Positions 20,771 through 28,743 of a DNA stretch of 40,408 bases are shown piece by piece (the stretch's first letter is position 1; each line of letters begins with the position of its first letter). The stretch comes from Thermus caliditerrae. Its GTDB lineage: Bacteria > Deinococcota > Deinococci > Deinococcales > Thermaceae. The notes under the pieces are model-generated. The model was not told the DNA's origin. It saw nothing but the letters and a program-made list of their open reading frames with translations, and made no database searches. Both the position numbers and the translations under genes were made by a program. The stretch is taken from assembly GCF_021462525.1 (NCBI RefSeq), contig NZ_JAKEDT010000009.1, positions 32,524-72,931 of the forward strand, written 5' to 3'.

Positions 20771-21553
20771 CTAGCCGAAACGGCCGGTGATGTAGGCCTC
20801 GGTGCGCAGGTCTTTAGGCCGGGTAAAAATCGTTTCCGTGGGGCCGAACTCTACCATCTCCCCATTGAGGAAGAAGGCGGTGTAGTCGGAAACCCGGGCT
20901 GCCTGTTGCATGTTGTGGGTCACGATGACGATGGTCACCTGCTCCTTTAGGGAGAGGAGGAGGTCCTCTATGGCCTGGGTGGAGATGGGGTCCAGGCTGG
21001 CGGTGGGCTCGTCCATGAGCAAAACCTCCGGCTCCACCGCCAGGGCCCGGGCGATGGTGAGGCGCTGTTGCTGGCCCCCGGAAAGGCCGCTGGCCGGGGT
21101 ACGGAGCCGGTCCTTCACCTCGTCCCACAGGGCGGCTCCCCGCAGGGCCCGCTCCACCGCCTCGTCCAGCCGACGCTTGTCCCGGATCCCCACCAGCTTG
21201 AGCCCTGCTGCCACGTTGTCGTAGATGGACATGGTGGGAAAAGCGGTGGGCTTTTGGAAGACCATCCCCACCCGCCTGCGCACCAGCACCGGGTCCACCC
21301 CGGAGGCGTAGATGTTCTCGCCATCCAGGAGAACCTCCCCTTCCACCCGGGCGATGGGGGTGAGGTCGTGCATGCGGTTTAGGGCCCTCAGGAAGGTGGT
21401 CTTCCCGCACCCCGAGGGACCGATGAGGGCGGTGACCTTGTGGCGGTACAGGGGAAGGTTCACCCCACCTCCGACTCCCACCCCTACCCGGCTTCCGTAG
21501 CGGACCACCAGGTTCTTGGACTCCATGTGCACGTCCACGGCTTCCTTGACCAT
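20771..21553 (-). CDS. pstB: Phosphate ABC transporter ATP-binding protein PstB
   Basis: The ATPase of the high-affinity phosphate importer PstSCAB, 260 residues. Walker A is GPSGCGKT (residues 45-52), the Q-loop follows in [12 protein letters not shown], the ABC signature is LSGGQQQRL and Walker B is [14 protein letters not shown]. The RALNRMHDL segment after Walker A is characteristic of PstB. The N-terminal strand has an unusual Gly-Val-rich run ([14 protein letters not shown]). The ATG follows the pstA stop without a gap (TAAATG), with GAGGAGG just upstream inside pstA. Confidence 0.97.
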   Translation of the reverse strand: MVKEAVDVHMESKNLVVRYGSRVGVGVGGGVNLPLYRHKVTALIGPSGCGKTTFLRALNRMHDLTPIARVEGEVLLDGENIYASGVDPVLVRRRVGMVFQKPTAFPTMSIYDNVAAGLKLVGIRDKRRLDEAVERALRGAALWDEVKDRLRTPASGLSGGQQQRLTIARALAVEPEVLLMDEPTASLDPISTQAIEDLLLSLKEQVTIVIVTHNMQQAARVSDYTAFFLNGEMVEFGPTETIFTRPKDLRTEAYITGRFG

Positions 21554-22402
21554 TTAGAACCTCCTCGAGGCCCACCGGGCCAATAGGCTTGTCAGGGTGA
21601 TGAGCCCGAAAAGCACCAGCCCCGCAGCCCAGGCCTGCCGGTGCCAGTCCTCGTAGGGGCTGATGGCAAAGGCGAAGAGGCGTAAGGGGAGGGTGTCCAT
21701 GGGCTTGAGGGGGTTTAGCTCCAGTAGGGGGCTACCAAAGGCGGTGAAGAGGAGAGGCGCCGCCTCCCCCGCCGCCCTGGCGAAGGCCAGAAGAACTCCC
21801 GTGATGAGCCCAGCCCGGGCCGTGGGCAGAACCAGGGAAAGGATGACCCGCCAGCGGGGAAGCCCCAAGGCCAGCCCCGCCTCACGGATTTCCTTGGGCA
21901 CTAGGCTGAGCACACCCTCGGTGCTCCGGGCCAGGATGGGGATCATGAGGAAGCCCAGGGCGAAGGCCCCGGAAAGCCCCGAGAAGCCTCCCATGGGCTT
22001 GACGATGAGTACGAAGGCCAGGAGGCCGAAGAGGATGGCGGGCATGCCGTTGAGGGTGTCGGAGAGGAGGCGGAGGTAGGGGTTCACGGGGTGGTCCGGG
22101 TACTCTGCCAGGAGGACGCCTGCGGCCAGCCCAAAGGGCAGGGCGATGAGAAGGCCCAGCCCGTCCACGATCAAGGTGCCCACAATGGCTTGGCGAAGCC
22201 CCCCACCGCTTTCCCCAGGAGGGCGCATGTCCTTTAGGAAGAAATCTAGGTTCAAGGCCCCCACCCCCTGGGCCAGGGCATAGGCCAGGACCAGAAAGAG
22301 GATTAAGAAGGCCAGCAAGGTGCCCAGAGCCACCAGGCCCATCATGAAGCGCTCCGCCCGGTAGCGGCGCCTTAAGGCCAGGTCCTTTTCCAAGGTCTTC
22401 AT
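21554..22402 (-). CDS. pstA: Phosphate ABC transporter permease PstA
   Basis: A 282-residue inner-membrane permease with six predicted helices. It starts MKTLEKDLALRRRYRAERF and carries the permease EAA-type loop REAGLALGLPRWRVILSLVLPTARAGLITG. With PstC it forms the phosphate channel energised by PstB. The ATG at 22402 overlaps the pstC stop (ATGA); the frame stays open further upstream inside pstC, but that extension is out-of-frame pstC sequence and is rejected. Confidence 0.96.
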   Translation of the reverse strand: MKTLEKDLALRRRYRAERFMMGLVALGTLLAFLILFLVLAYALAQGVGALNLDFFLKDMRPPGESGGGLRQAIVGTLIVDGLGLLIALPFGLAAGVLLAEYPDHPVNPYLRLLSDTLNGMPAILFGLLAFVLIVKPMGGFSGLSGAFALGFLMIPILARSTEGVLSLVPKEIREAGLALGLPRWRVILSLVLPTARAGLITGVLLAFARAAGEAAPLLFTAFGSPLLELNPLKPMDTLPLRLFAFAISPYEDWHRQAWAAGLVLFGLITLTSLLARWASRRF

Positions 22403-23346
22403 AGCACCCCCTTGACCAGGCGTTCCTGCCGCCTGAGGACGTAAGCGGCGGTGAAGTTCACCGCCATGGACACCAGGAAGAGGAGGAAGCCCACGGCGAT
22501 CAGAGCGGAAAGGTGCAGGTCCTCCACCGCCTCGGTGAACTCGTTGGCGATGACGCTGGGCATGGTGGCCGCTCCCCCGAAGAGGGTATAGGGGAGCTTG
22601 TGGGAGTTGCCGATGACCATGGTCACGGCCATGGTTTCCCCCACCGCCCGGGCTAGGGCCAGGAAGGTCCCGGCGATGATGCCCCCACGGGCCAAGGGCA
22701 AGATGGCCAGGCGCATCACTTCCCAGCGGGTGGCCCCTAGGGCGTAAGCGGCCTCCCGGTGCTCCTTGGGTACCAGGGCGATGGCGTCCCGGGCCAGGGC
22801 GGCGGTGTAGGGGATGATCATAGAGGCCAGGATCAGCACCGCCGTCATCAACCCGTAGCCCGTGGGCACCCCCAGGATGGGAACCAGCCACGGAGCCTGC
22901 TCTGCCGCCCACATGTAGAAGGGAAGCTGCACCTTGTCCCGGATCCAGGGGGCCAGGACGAAGATGCCCCAAAGCCCGTAGACCACGCTGGGCACCGCGG
23001 CCATGAGGTCCAGGAGGAAGTTGATGACCTGGGCTAACCACCTCGGGGCGTACTCCGCGGCGAAGATGGCCGCGGCCAGAGCGGGGAAGAAGGAGAGGAG
23101 CAGGGCGGAGAAGCTGACGATCAAGGTGCCCAGGATGTAGGGCCAGGCCCCGAAGGTCTTTTGCACCACCGGGTCCCATTCCCGGCCCAGGGCAAACCCC
23201 AGAAGGCCGAAGCGCTGAAGGGCCAGGCTCCCTCCCCGGTAGAGCTCATAGGCCATGAGGAGGGCCAGGGCCGCTACCCCCAGGGCCAGGAGGAGGAGCA
23301 AGGTGGCAAAGATGCGGTCACCGAAATGGGTGTAGAGCCGCTTCAT
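22399..23346 (-). CDS. pstC: Phosphate ABC transporter permease PstC
   Basis: A 315-residue permease, partner of PstA. It starts MKRLYTHFGDRIFATLL, has six hydrophobic helices and shows the PstC-type segment REAAYALGATRWEVMRLAILPLARGGIIAG and the following VGETMAVTMVIGN. AAGGGG lies 6 bases before the ATG at 23346, which is preferred over an in-frame start at 23391 that would run into the intergenic hairpin. Confidence 0.96.
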   Translation of the reverse strand: MKRLYTHFGDRIFATLLLLLALGVAALALLMAYELYRGGSLALQRFGLLGFALGREWDPVVQKTFGAWPYILGTLIVSFSALLLSFFPALAAAIFAAEYAPRWLAQVINFLLDLMAAVPSVVYGLWGIFVLAPWIRDKVQLPFYMWAAEQAPWLVPILGVPTGYGLMTAVLILASMIIPYTAALARDAIALVPKEHREAAYALGATRWEVMRLAILPLARGGIIAGTFLALARAVGETMAVTMVIGNSHKLPYTLFGGAATMPSVIANEFTEAVEDLHLSALIAVGFLLFLVSMAVNFTAAYVLRRQERLVKGVL

Positions 23347-23369
23347 GGGCAACCCCTTTTCAAGATAAA

Positions 23370-23393
23370 GGGTGGCCCTGGGAAAGGCCACCC
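23370..23393 (-). terminator. pstS-pstC intergenic hairpin (attenuator-like)
   Basis: An 8-bp perfect stem GGGTGGCC / GGCCACCC with an 8-base loop lies 16 bases past the pstS stop and is followed on the minus strand by TTTATCTTG. It may stop part of the transcripts or protect the pstS end, so that the binding protein is made in excess over the permease. Confidence 0.55.
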
Positions 23394-23409
23394 CAGGGGC
23401 AGGCGCGGG

Positions 23410-24480
23410 CTAGCGGCCCACGATCTCCTTACCGATGGGCTTACCCTCGTAGGTGACCCGAGAGAGCAGGGCCAGGGCCCGCTGCTGGGCCACCGAGGAG
23501 AGGGCCCCGTAGGTGAGGGGTTCGTTGAACTTCTGCCCCTCGGTGAGCACCCACTTCACGAACTCCACCAGGGCCCGGGCTTCGGCCTCGGACTTCACCG
23601 CCTTGTTGACCGAGAGGTTTTCGTAGAGGAGGAGGTAGGTGAAGCTGGCGATGGGATAGCCATCGGGGGCTGCGGTGTCGGTGAGGGAAACCCGCATGTC
23701 CCCGGGCAGGGGCACGTTGGCCGCCGCCTTGATGGAGGGGAGGTCGGCTTGGATGAAGCGCCCAGCCTTGTTCTGCACCGCCCCGTAGCTGAGGTTGTTC
23801 TGCTTGGCGTAGGTGACCTCCACGTAGCCGATGGCCCCTGGGGTCTGCTTCACTACCCCAGCGACCCCTTCGTTGCCCTTGCCGCCCACGCCCACGGGCC
23901 ACTGCAGGCTGGTGCCCCGGCCCACCTTCTGGGCCCACTCGGGGCTCACCTTGGAAAGGTAGTCCGCCCAAACGTAGGTGGTGCCGGAGCCGTCCGAGCG
24001 GTGGACCACGGTGATGGGCAGGGGGGGAAGCTTCACGTTGGGGTTCAGCTCCTGCAGGGTGGGGTCGTTCCAGGTCTTGATCCTGCCCAGATAGATGTTT
24101 GCCAAGACGCTTCCGCTGAAGCGCAGGGGCTCCCGGACTCCGGGCAAGTTATAGATGGGTACCACGGCCCCCAAGGCGTAGCCGATGTTGAGGGCCCCCG
24201 TCTTGAAGCGGTCCCGCACCTCCTTCATCCGGGTGTCGTCCAGGGGGGCGTCGCTGGCACCGAAGTGGACCGTTTGCTCCAAGAACTGGCGGATGCCACC
24301 CCCGGAGCCGATGGACTGGTAGTTGATGCGCACCTTCCCCCCGGTGAGCCGGGTGTACTCGTCCCCGTACTTGGCCATGAGGGGGTAGGGGAAGGTGGCG
24401 CCCGCTCCCACCAGGGTGATGGTCTGCTGGGCTAGCGCCAGGCTGGCCAGGGCCAGAATTCCGAAAAAGGCTTTCCGCAT
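23410..24480 (-). CDS. pstS: Phosphate ABC transporter substrate-binding protein PstS
   Basis: A periplasmic phosphate-binding protein, 356 residues. A signal peptide of about 17 residues (MRKAFFGILALASLALA) has no lipobox cysteine. The phosphate site is formed by VGAGATFPYP, SIGSGGGIRQF, FGASDAPLDD and RSDGSGTTY, all present. It captures phosphate and hands it to PstCA. First gene of the pst operon; its promoter overlaps the 3' end of mnmA. Confidence 0.97.
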   Translation of the reverse strand: MRKAFFGILALASLALAQQTITLVGAGATFPYPLMAKYGDEYTRLTGGKVRINYQSIGSGGGIRQFLEQTVHFGASDAPLDDTRMKEVRDRFKTGALNIGYALGAVVPIYNLPGVREPLRFSGSVLANIYLGRIKTWNDPTLQELNPNVKLPPLPITVVHRSDGSGTTYVWADYLSKVSPEWAQKVGRGTSLQWPVGVGGKGNEGVAGVVKQTPGAIGYVEVTYAKQNNLSYGAVQNKAGRFIQADLPSIKAAANVPLPGDMRVSLTDTAAPDGYPIASFTYLLLYENLSVNKAVKSEAEARALVEFVKWVLTEGQKFNEPLTYGALSSVAQQRALALLSRVTYEGKPIGKEIVGR

Positions 24481-24501
24481 CTCTAACCTCCCATCCGTAC
24501 T

Positions 24502-24530
24502 CTTACAGCCTTTTGTCAGGACAAGGTCAA
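24502..24530 (-). promoter_or_regulatory. pst operon promoter with palindromic candidate operator
   Basis: On the minus strand TTGACC (24530-24525), 17 bases, then TGTAAG (24507-24502) is a plausible promoter about 20 bases upstream of pstS. Between the boxes lies a 12-base perfect palindrome TTGTC-AG-GACAA (24513-24524), a candidate regulator site. No E. coli-type Pho box repeat is evident. The region overlaps the last codons of mnmA. Confidence 0.5.
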
Positions 24531-25643
24531 GGCCTTTGCCGCAAAACCCCGGTCAAGCCCTGCCAGGTTGTAAAGCCCCCGGCGGATGACCGCGCCCCCC
24601 AAAAGCCTCTCCCCCTGGTAGAGCACGGCGCTTTGCCCTGGGGCCACGGCGAAGACTGGGCTAGCGAAGCGGAGGCGCAAGGGGCTTAGGGACTCCACCT
24701 TGGCCCGCACCGGGGGGGTGCGGTAGCGCACCTGGACCTCCACTTCCTCGGGAAGTTCGGCCAGGAGGTTGGCCTCTTCCCCCTCGAGGCCTTGCCAAAG
24801 GGCGGCCTCCTTGGGCCCCACGTAGACCACGTTGGCCTTCGGGTCTACCCCCACCACGTACCGCTCCAGGTGGGGCTTATAGAGCCCCAGGCCCTTCCGC
24901 TGACCAAGGGTGTAGAGGCTTGCTCCCCCGTGCTCCCCCACCACCTCCCCGGTGAGGGCGTCCACCACGGGCCCTGGGCGCAGGGGAAGCTTTTCCCGGA
25001 GAAAGGACTTCAGGTCTCCGGCCACGAAGCAGAGGTTTTGGCTTTCCGGCCTCCTGGCGCTGGGAAGGCCCGCCCGTTCGGCCATGGCCCGCACCTCGGG
25101 CTTGGTGAGCCCCCCTACGGGGAAGAGGAGGCGGGGGAGGGCCTCCTTGGAGGTGCCCCAGAGGAAGTAGCTCTGGTCCTTGAAGGGGTCCACCCCCCGG
25201 AGGAGGGCCTCCCCTTCCCGGCGCACGTAGTGCCCGGTGGCCACGTAGTCCAGGCCGAGCCTTTGGGCCTGCTTGAGGAGGGCGCCGAACTTCACGAAGG
25301 TGTTGCAGCGGGCACAGGGGTTGGGGGTGCGACCCTCGGCGTAGTCCCGGAGGAAGGGGCGGATGATCTCCTCCTCAAAGACCTCCCGGTAGTCCAGGAG
25401 GTAGAAGGGGATGCCCAGGAGGTCCGCCACCCGCCTCGCCTCGTAGGCGGCGTCCGGGGTGCAGCAGCTCTCCCAGGCCTTGGGCTCTGCCGGTCCGCCC
25501 ATCGGTAGGGCCGGTGGCGGCGGCTCATCCGGCCAGAAGCGCATCATGGCCCCCACCACCTCGTACCCCGCTTCCTTCAGGAGGTAAGCGGACACCGAGG
25601 AATCCACCCCCCCGGACATGGCCACCAGAACCCGCTTGCTCAT
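24516..25643 (-). CDS. mnmA: tRNA-specific 2-thiouridylase MnmA
   Basis: Puts sulfur on U34 of tRNA-Lys, -Glu and -Gln using ATP and a sulfur relay. The 375-residue protein has the PP-loop SGGVDSS (residues 10-16), NPCARCN with Cys113, and SQNLCFVAGD with Cys205, the two cysteines of the catalytic disulfide. A central beta-barrel domain follows (LGQRKGLGLY). It is encoded in an ATGA overlap with the DUF1385 gene. Two tRNAs of the substrate families (Lys-TTT and Glu) lie in this window, though the Glu one has a CTC anticodon and would not be modified. Confidence 0.96.
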   Translation of the reverse strand: MSKRVLVAMSGGVDSSVSAYLLKEAGYEVVGAMMRFWPDEPPPPALPMGGPAEPKAWESCCTPDAAYEARRVADLLGIPFYLLDYREVFEEEIIRPFLRDYAEGRTPNPCARCNTFVKFGALLKQAQRLGLDYVATGHYVRREGEALLRGVDPFKDQSYFLWGTSKEALPRLLFPVGGLTKPEVRAMAERAGLPSARRPESQNLCFVAGDLKSFLREKLPLRPGPVVDALTGEVVGEHGGASLYTLGQRKGLGLYKPHLERYVVGVDPKANVVYVGPKEAALWQGLEGEEANLLAELPEEVEVQVRYRTPPVRAKVESLSPLRLRFASPVFAVAPGQSAVLYQGERLLGGAVIRRGLYNLAGLDRGFAAKALTLS

Positions 25644-26527
25644 GCCACCACCCTTTCGCCCACGGCTGCTTCCGTGCTCCTGATGGCCACCTCCACCATG
25701 TCCGGGGTGGGCTCGGCCACGGTGAGGGCTTGGAAGCGGAAGCCCAAGGCCCGCAGGAACCGGGAAACGGGGTCCTCGTGCCGGGCGGAGAAGTAGAGGA
25801 GCTCAAAGGCCAGGGCGGCCACCACCGGCAGGAAGAGGACGCGGGCGAGGAGGCGCCACCAGAGGACCTGGGGGGCGGGGATGAGGCTGTAGACCAGGAC
25901 CGAGACCACGATGACGAAGGCGATGAAGGTGGTGCCGCACCGGGGGTGGAAGCGGGGCTGGGCCATGACGTTTTCCACGGTGAGGGGGAGCCCCTTTTCC
26001 ACGGCGTGGATGGCCTTGTGCTCGGCGCCGTGGTACATGAAGAAGCGCTGAATGTCGGGCATGCGGCCGATGAAGAGGAGGTAGCCCACCAGAAGGCTTA
26101 CCTTGATGAGGCCCGCCAGCAGGTTGTAGAGGAGGGGGAAACGGGCCGCGTCCAGCAATAGCCCAGCGAGGAACCCGGGAAGCACGATGAAGAGGGCGAT
26201 ACCGATGAGGAGGCTGACGGCCACGGTGCCCCAGAGGGCGCCTTTGGGCATCTCGTCTTCGCTGCCCACCAGCTCGGCGCTCCGGGCCAGGGCCCGGTAG
26301 CTCACGGAAAGGGCGTCCCAGAGGGTCACCACCCCCCGGATCAGGGGGAGCTTGGCCCAGGGGTAGCGCTCGCTCAAGGCGGGCTCCTCGTGGCGCTCCA
26401 CGTGGACCTCGCCGCTGGGGAGGCGGACCGCCAGGGCCCAGGCCCAAGGGGCCTTCATCATGACCCCCTCGAGGGCCGCCGCCCCGCCCAGGGCCGCCTG
26501 CTTGGCCATTAGGAGTAGAAGCCGCAT
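25640..26527 (-). CDS. DUF1385 family membrane protein
   Basis: A 295-residue membrane protein of the DUF1385 family, function unknown. It opens with QAALGGAAALEGVMMKAP, the typical GG-A-x-EGVMMR-type start of the family, and has about four hydrophobic helices (near 108-130, 135-165, 222-245, 250-270) with MYHGAEHKAIHAVE and QPRFHPRCGTTF between them, rich in conserved His and Cys. The ATG at 26527 (MRLLLL) or 26536 (MVRM) is the start; the longer open frame running into pepA is antisense. It is co-transcribed with mnmA. Confidence 0.85.
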   Translation of the reverse strand: MRLLLLMAKQAALGGAAALEGVMMKAPWAWALAVRLPSGEVHVERHEEPALSERYPWAKLPLIRGVVTLWDALSVSYRALARSAELVGSEDEMPKGALWGTVAVSLLIGIALFIVLPGFLAGLLLDAARFPLLYNLLAGLIKVSLLVGYLLFIGRMPDIQRFFMYHGAEHKAIHAVEKGLPLTVENVMAQPRFHPRCGTTFIAFVIVVSVLVYSLIPAPQVLWWRLLARVLFLPVVAALAFELLYFSARHEDPVSRFLRALGFRFQALTVAEPTPDMVEVAIRSTEAAVGERVVA

Positions 26528-26553
26528 CCTTACCATTCTGCCACGGGGGCGTG

Positions 26554-26560
26554 GTATAAC
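26554..26560. promoter_or_regulatory. Overlapping divergent -10 boxes, pepA / DUF1385
   Basis: GTATAAC contains TATAAC for the plus strand (26555-26560), ending 7 bases before the pepA GTG, and TTATAC for the minus strand, about 18-27 bases before the two possible DUF1385 starts. Both transcripts would therefore start from the same few bases, and only one direction could be used at a time. -35 boxes are weak. Confidence 0.5.
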
Positions 26561-26567
26561 TCCAGGC

Positions 26568-27968
26568 GTGATCACCCTAAACGCCACCGAAGCCCGTTTG
26601 GACGAAGCGCAGGTACCCTTGCGGGTCCTCTGGGTGCGCCAAGGTGCCCTGCTCCCCCAAGGGGAGGCCCTGGATGCCCGCCTAGGAGGGCTTTTCCGCC
26701 GGTCCATGGAGAAAGCGGGGTTCAAGGGGGAGGCGGGGGAGAGCCTGCTCCTCGCCACCCCAGAGGGCCACTTCCTCCTCTTTGGGGCGGGGGAGGACCC
26801 TCGGGAGGCAGGCGGGCGTCTGGCCCAGGCTCTTCTCAAGACCTCCTTCCCCGAAGCCCTGGTGGAGCCCCTGGGCGCCGAGGAGGAGACCTACGCCTTG
26901 GCCGAAGGGCTTTACCTGGGGTCCTACCGCTTTGAACGCCACAAGACGGAACGGCAAGCCAAGCCCCTCGCCCTGCGCCTTTCCGGGGCGGGCCTCGAGG
27001 CCCTGGAGCGGGCGAGGAAGGTGGCGGAAGGGGTCTACCTGGCCCGGGACCTGGTGAACGAGCCCCCCAACGTCCTCACCCCCGAGGCTCTGGCGGAGGC
27101 CGCCCTCGGCCTGAAGCCCCTGGGGGTGGGGGTGGAGGTCCTAGACGAGGCGGCCATGGAGGCCCTGGGCATGGGGGCCTTCCTGGCGGTGGGCAAGGGC
27201 TCGGAAAACCCGCCCCGCTTCATCGCCTTGCGCTACGCCCCCGAAGGCGCCCAGGAAAGGCTGGACCTGGTGGGGAAGGGCCTTACCTTTGACTCCGGCG
27301 GCTACTCCTTAAAGCCCACGGAGGGTATGGCCACCATGAAGGGCGACATGGCGGGAGCGGCGGCGGTCTTGGGGGCCATGAAGAGCGCGGCCCTCTTGGG
27401 GCTTCCCGTGGAGCTAAGGGGGTACATCGCCGCCTGCGAGAACCTGATCTCGGGCCGGGCCTACCGGGTGGGGGACGTGCTCAGAACCCTTTCCGGGAAG
27501 ACGGTGGAGGTGATGAACACCGACGCCGAAGGCCGCCTCACCCTGGCCGATGCCTTGGCCTACGCCGAGCGGCAAGGAGCAAGCCGCATCCTGGAGCTCT
27601 CCACCCTCACCGGGGCGGCGGTGGTGGCCCTGGGGGAGGAGGTGGCGGCGCTTTTCGCCACCGAGGCCGCCTGGGGAGAAAAGGTGCGCCAGGGGGCGGA
27701 ACGGGCGGGGGAGAAGGTCTGGCCCATGCCTTTGGAAAAGGCCTATCGGGAGAAGCTGAAAAGCCCTGTGGCCGACCTGAAAAATGTGGGCGACCGCAAC
27801 GGCGGGGCCATCACCGCGGCGCTCTTCCTGGCGGCGTTCGTGCAGGTGCCCCTGGTCCACCTGGACATCGCCGGGCCCGCCTTCGCCAAGAGGGCCCACC
27901 CCCTGGGCCCGGAGGGGGGCACGGGGTTTGGGGTGCGGACCATCCTGGAGGTGGCCCGGGGCCTTTAA
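26568..27968 (+). CDS. pepA: Leucyl aminopeptidase (M17 family)
   Basis: A binuclear-metal exopeptidase that trims N-terminal residues from peptides in the cytosol; 466 residues. The C-terminal catalytic domain has GKGLTFDSGGYSLKP (metal Lys and Asp), MKGDMAGAAAV and the family signature NTDAEGRL with metal Asp/Glu and catalytic Arg; the N-terminal domain is the usual macro-like region. The GTG at 26568 (VITLNATEARL) lies 7 bases after TATAAC with no ribosome binding site, so the mRNA is probably leaderless; the extended frame upstream is antisense to DUF1385. Confidence 0.96.
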   Translation: MITLNATEARLDEAQVPLRVLWVRQGALLPQGEALDARLGGLFRRSMEKAGFKGEAGESLLLATPEGHFLLFGAGEDPREAGGRLAQALLKTSFPEALVEPLGAEEETYALAEGLYLGSYRFERHKTERQAKPLALRLSGAGLEALERARKVAEGVYLARDLVNEPPNVLTPEALAEAALGLKPLGVGVEVLDEAAMEALGMGAFLAVGKGSENPPRFIALRYAPEGAQERLDLVGKGLTFDSGGYSLKPTEGMATMKGDMAGAAAVLGAMKSAALLGLPVELRGYIAACENLISGRAYRVGDVLRTLSGKTVEVMNTDAEGRLTLADALAYAERQGASRILELSTLTGAAVVALGEEVAALFATEAAWGEKVRQGAERAGEKVWPMPLEKAYREKLKSPVADLKNVGDRNGGAITAALFLAAFVQVPLVHLDIAGPAFAKRAHPLGPEGGTGFGVRTILEVARGL

Positions 27969-27973
27969 TGCCA

Positions 27974-28000
27974 CCCCACGCGGGCCCCGTCCGCGTGGGG
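27974..28000 (+). terminator. pepA hairpin
   Basis: A 10-bp perfect stem CCCCACGCGG / CCGCGTGGGG with a 7-base loop starts 5 bases after the pepA stop. There is no T-tract, so it may act mainly as an RNA-stabilising or partial terminator hairpin. Confidence 0.55.
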
Positions 28001-28061
28001 GCCCCGGCAAGCGGGTGCGACATGGCCTCAGGTTTCGGTAGGGGAGTGAGCGGAATAAGGG

Positions 28062-28088
28062 AAGAGCCCGGGGAAGCCCCGGGCTCTT
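28062..28088. terminator. Bidirectional terminator between pepA and the Fur-family gene
   Basis: A 12-bp perfect stem AAGAGCCCGGGG / CCCCGGGCTCTT with an AAG loop. On the plus strand it is followed by TTCCCTCC; on the minus strand, 13 bases past the stop of the Fur-family gene, by CCCTTATT. It can end transcripts from both converging genes. Confidence 0.85.
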
Positions 28089-28101
28089 TTCCCTCCCTCT
28101 T

Positions 28102-28545
28102 CTAGCCCTGGCAGTTCGGGCACTTGCCGCGGAGCTCCAGGCGGAAGCCCTCCAGGGCCCAGCCGCTCCTTTCCGCGGCAGCTTGCTGGGCCTGGGCGAG
28201 GTCCAGCTCGGGGAGGTTCTTCAAGAGGAGGTCTTCCACCTTGCCGCAGGAGGTGCAGACCAGGTGCACGTGGGGCTCGTTGTAGCCGTCGTAGCGGGTG
28301 TTGCCCTTGGGGTCCTTGAACTCGTAGATGAGGCCGTGTTCCCGCAGGACGTGGAGGTTCAGGTAGACCGTGGAAAGCCCGATGTCGTAGCCCCGCTTCT
28401 TCAGGCCGTTGTAGAGCTCTTCCGGGGTGGGATGGACGTTCTTGCGGTCCAGGTAGCTCAAAATCCGCTCCCGGGGCAGGGTGTGCCTGAGCCCCACCGC
28501 CTTTAGCCGCGCCCGGTAGTTTTCCTTTTCCCTCATCCTTGGCAT
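28102..28545 (-). CDS. Fur-family transcriptional regulator (PerR/Fur-like)
   Basis: A 147-residue metal-dependent repressor. The winged helix (residues about 15-85) contains RHTLPRERILSYL and DIGLSTVYLNLHVLREHGLI; the dimerisation domain has EPHVHLVCTSCGKV (metal His cluster and first Cys pair) and ends KCPNCQG, the second CxxC of the structural zinc site. Which metal or signal it senses (iron, manganese/peroxide, zinc) cannot be decided. AGGAGG is 4 bases before the ATG at 28545; a second ATG at 28536 is possible. Its own promoter overlaps a near-palindrome that may be its operator. Confidence 0.93.
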   Translation of the reverse strand: MPRMREKENYRARLKAVGLRHTLPRERILSYLDRKNVHPTPEELYNGLKKRGYDIGLSTVYLNLHVLREHGLIYEFKDPKGNTRYDGYNEPHVHLVCTSCGKVEDLLLKNLPELDLAQAQQAAAERSGWALEGFRLELRGKCPNCQG

Positions 28546-28568
28546 GGCTCCTCCTTCCTTTCAGTTCC

Positions 28569-28600
28569 AGTATACACGGGCCATGTGCAAATGCAACACC
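28569..28600 (-). promoter_or_regulatory. Promoter and candidate operator of the Fur-family gene
   Basis: On the minus strand TTGCAT (28596-28591), 16 bases, TATACT (28574-28569). The -35 region lies in TGTGCAAATGCAACA (28585-28599), which is almost palindromic (TGTGCA / TGCAACA), a plausible autoregulation site. Confidence 0.5.
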
Positions 28601-28728
28601 TATAACGGAACGTTTCGCTAAAAGGGCAAAATCGCCGATCAGAAGGGTTTCCCAGGGGGTTTTCGGACCCTGCCCCTACGGTGTTAGGGCCCTGCCCCTT
28701 CTTGCCGGGCTTTCCCCCGCCTTCCCGG

Positions 28729-28734
28729 TATAAT
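28729..28734 (+). promoter_or_regulatory. -10 box of the ftsB-like gene
   Basis: A perfect TATAAT ends 9 bases before a TTG start codon, leaving a leader of about 2-3 bases. The stretch 28546-28728 holds nothing else clear except the minus-strand promoter described separately and two copies of CCCTGCCCCT (about 28668 and 28690). A -35 box at the right distance is not evident. Confidence 0.55.
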
Positions 28735-28743
28735 GGGGCCACC

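Noticed and set aside
22403-23179. Long N-terminal extension of pstA
   Set aside because: It reads pstC in another frame; the ATG at 22402 in an ATGA overlap fits the family start.
26461-26567. Extended starts for both pepA and the DUF1385 gene
   Set aside because: Each extension is the antisense of the other gene, and the -10 boxes at 26554-26560 place the starts inside.
28601-28606. Plus-strand TATAAC upstream of the ftsB-like gene
   Set aside because: No -35 at a suitable distance and it lies 140 bases from the gene, while a perfect TATAAT sits next to the start.
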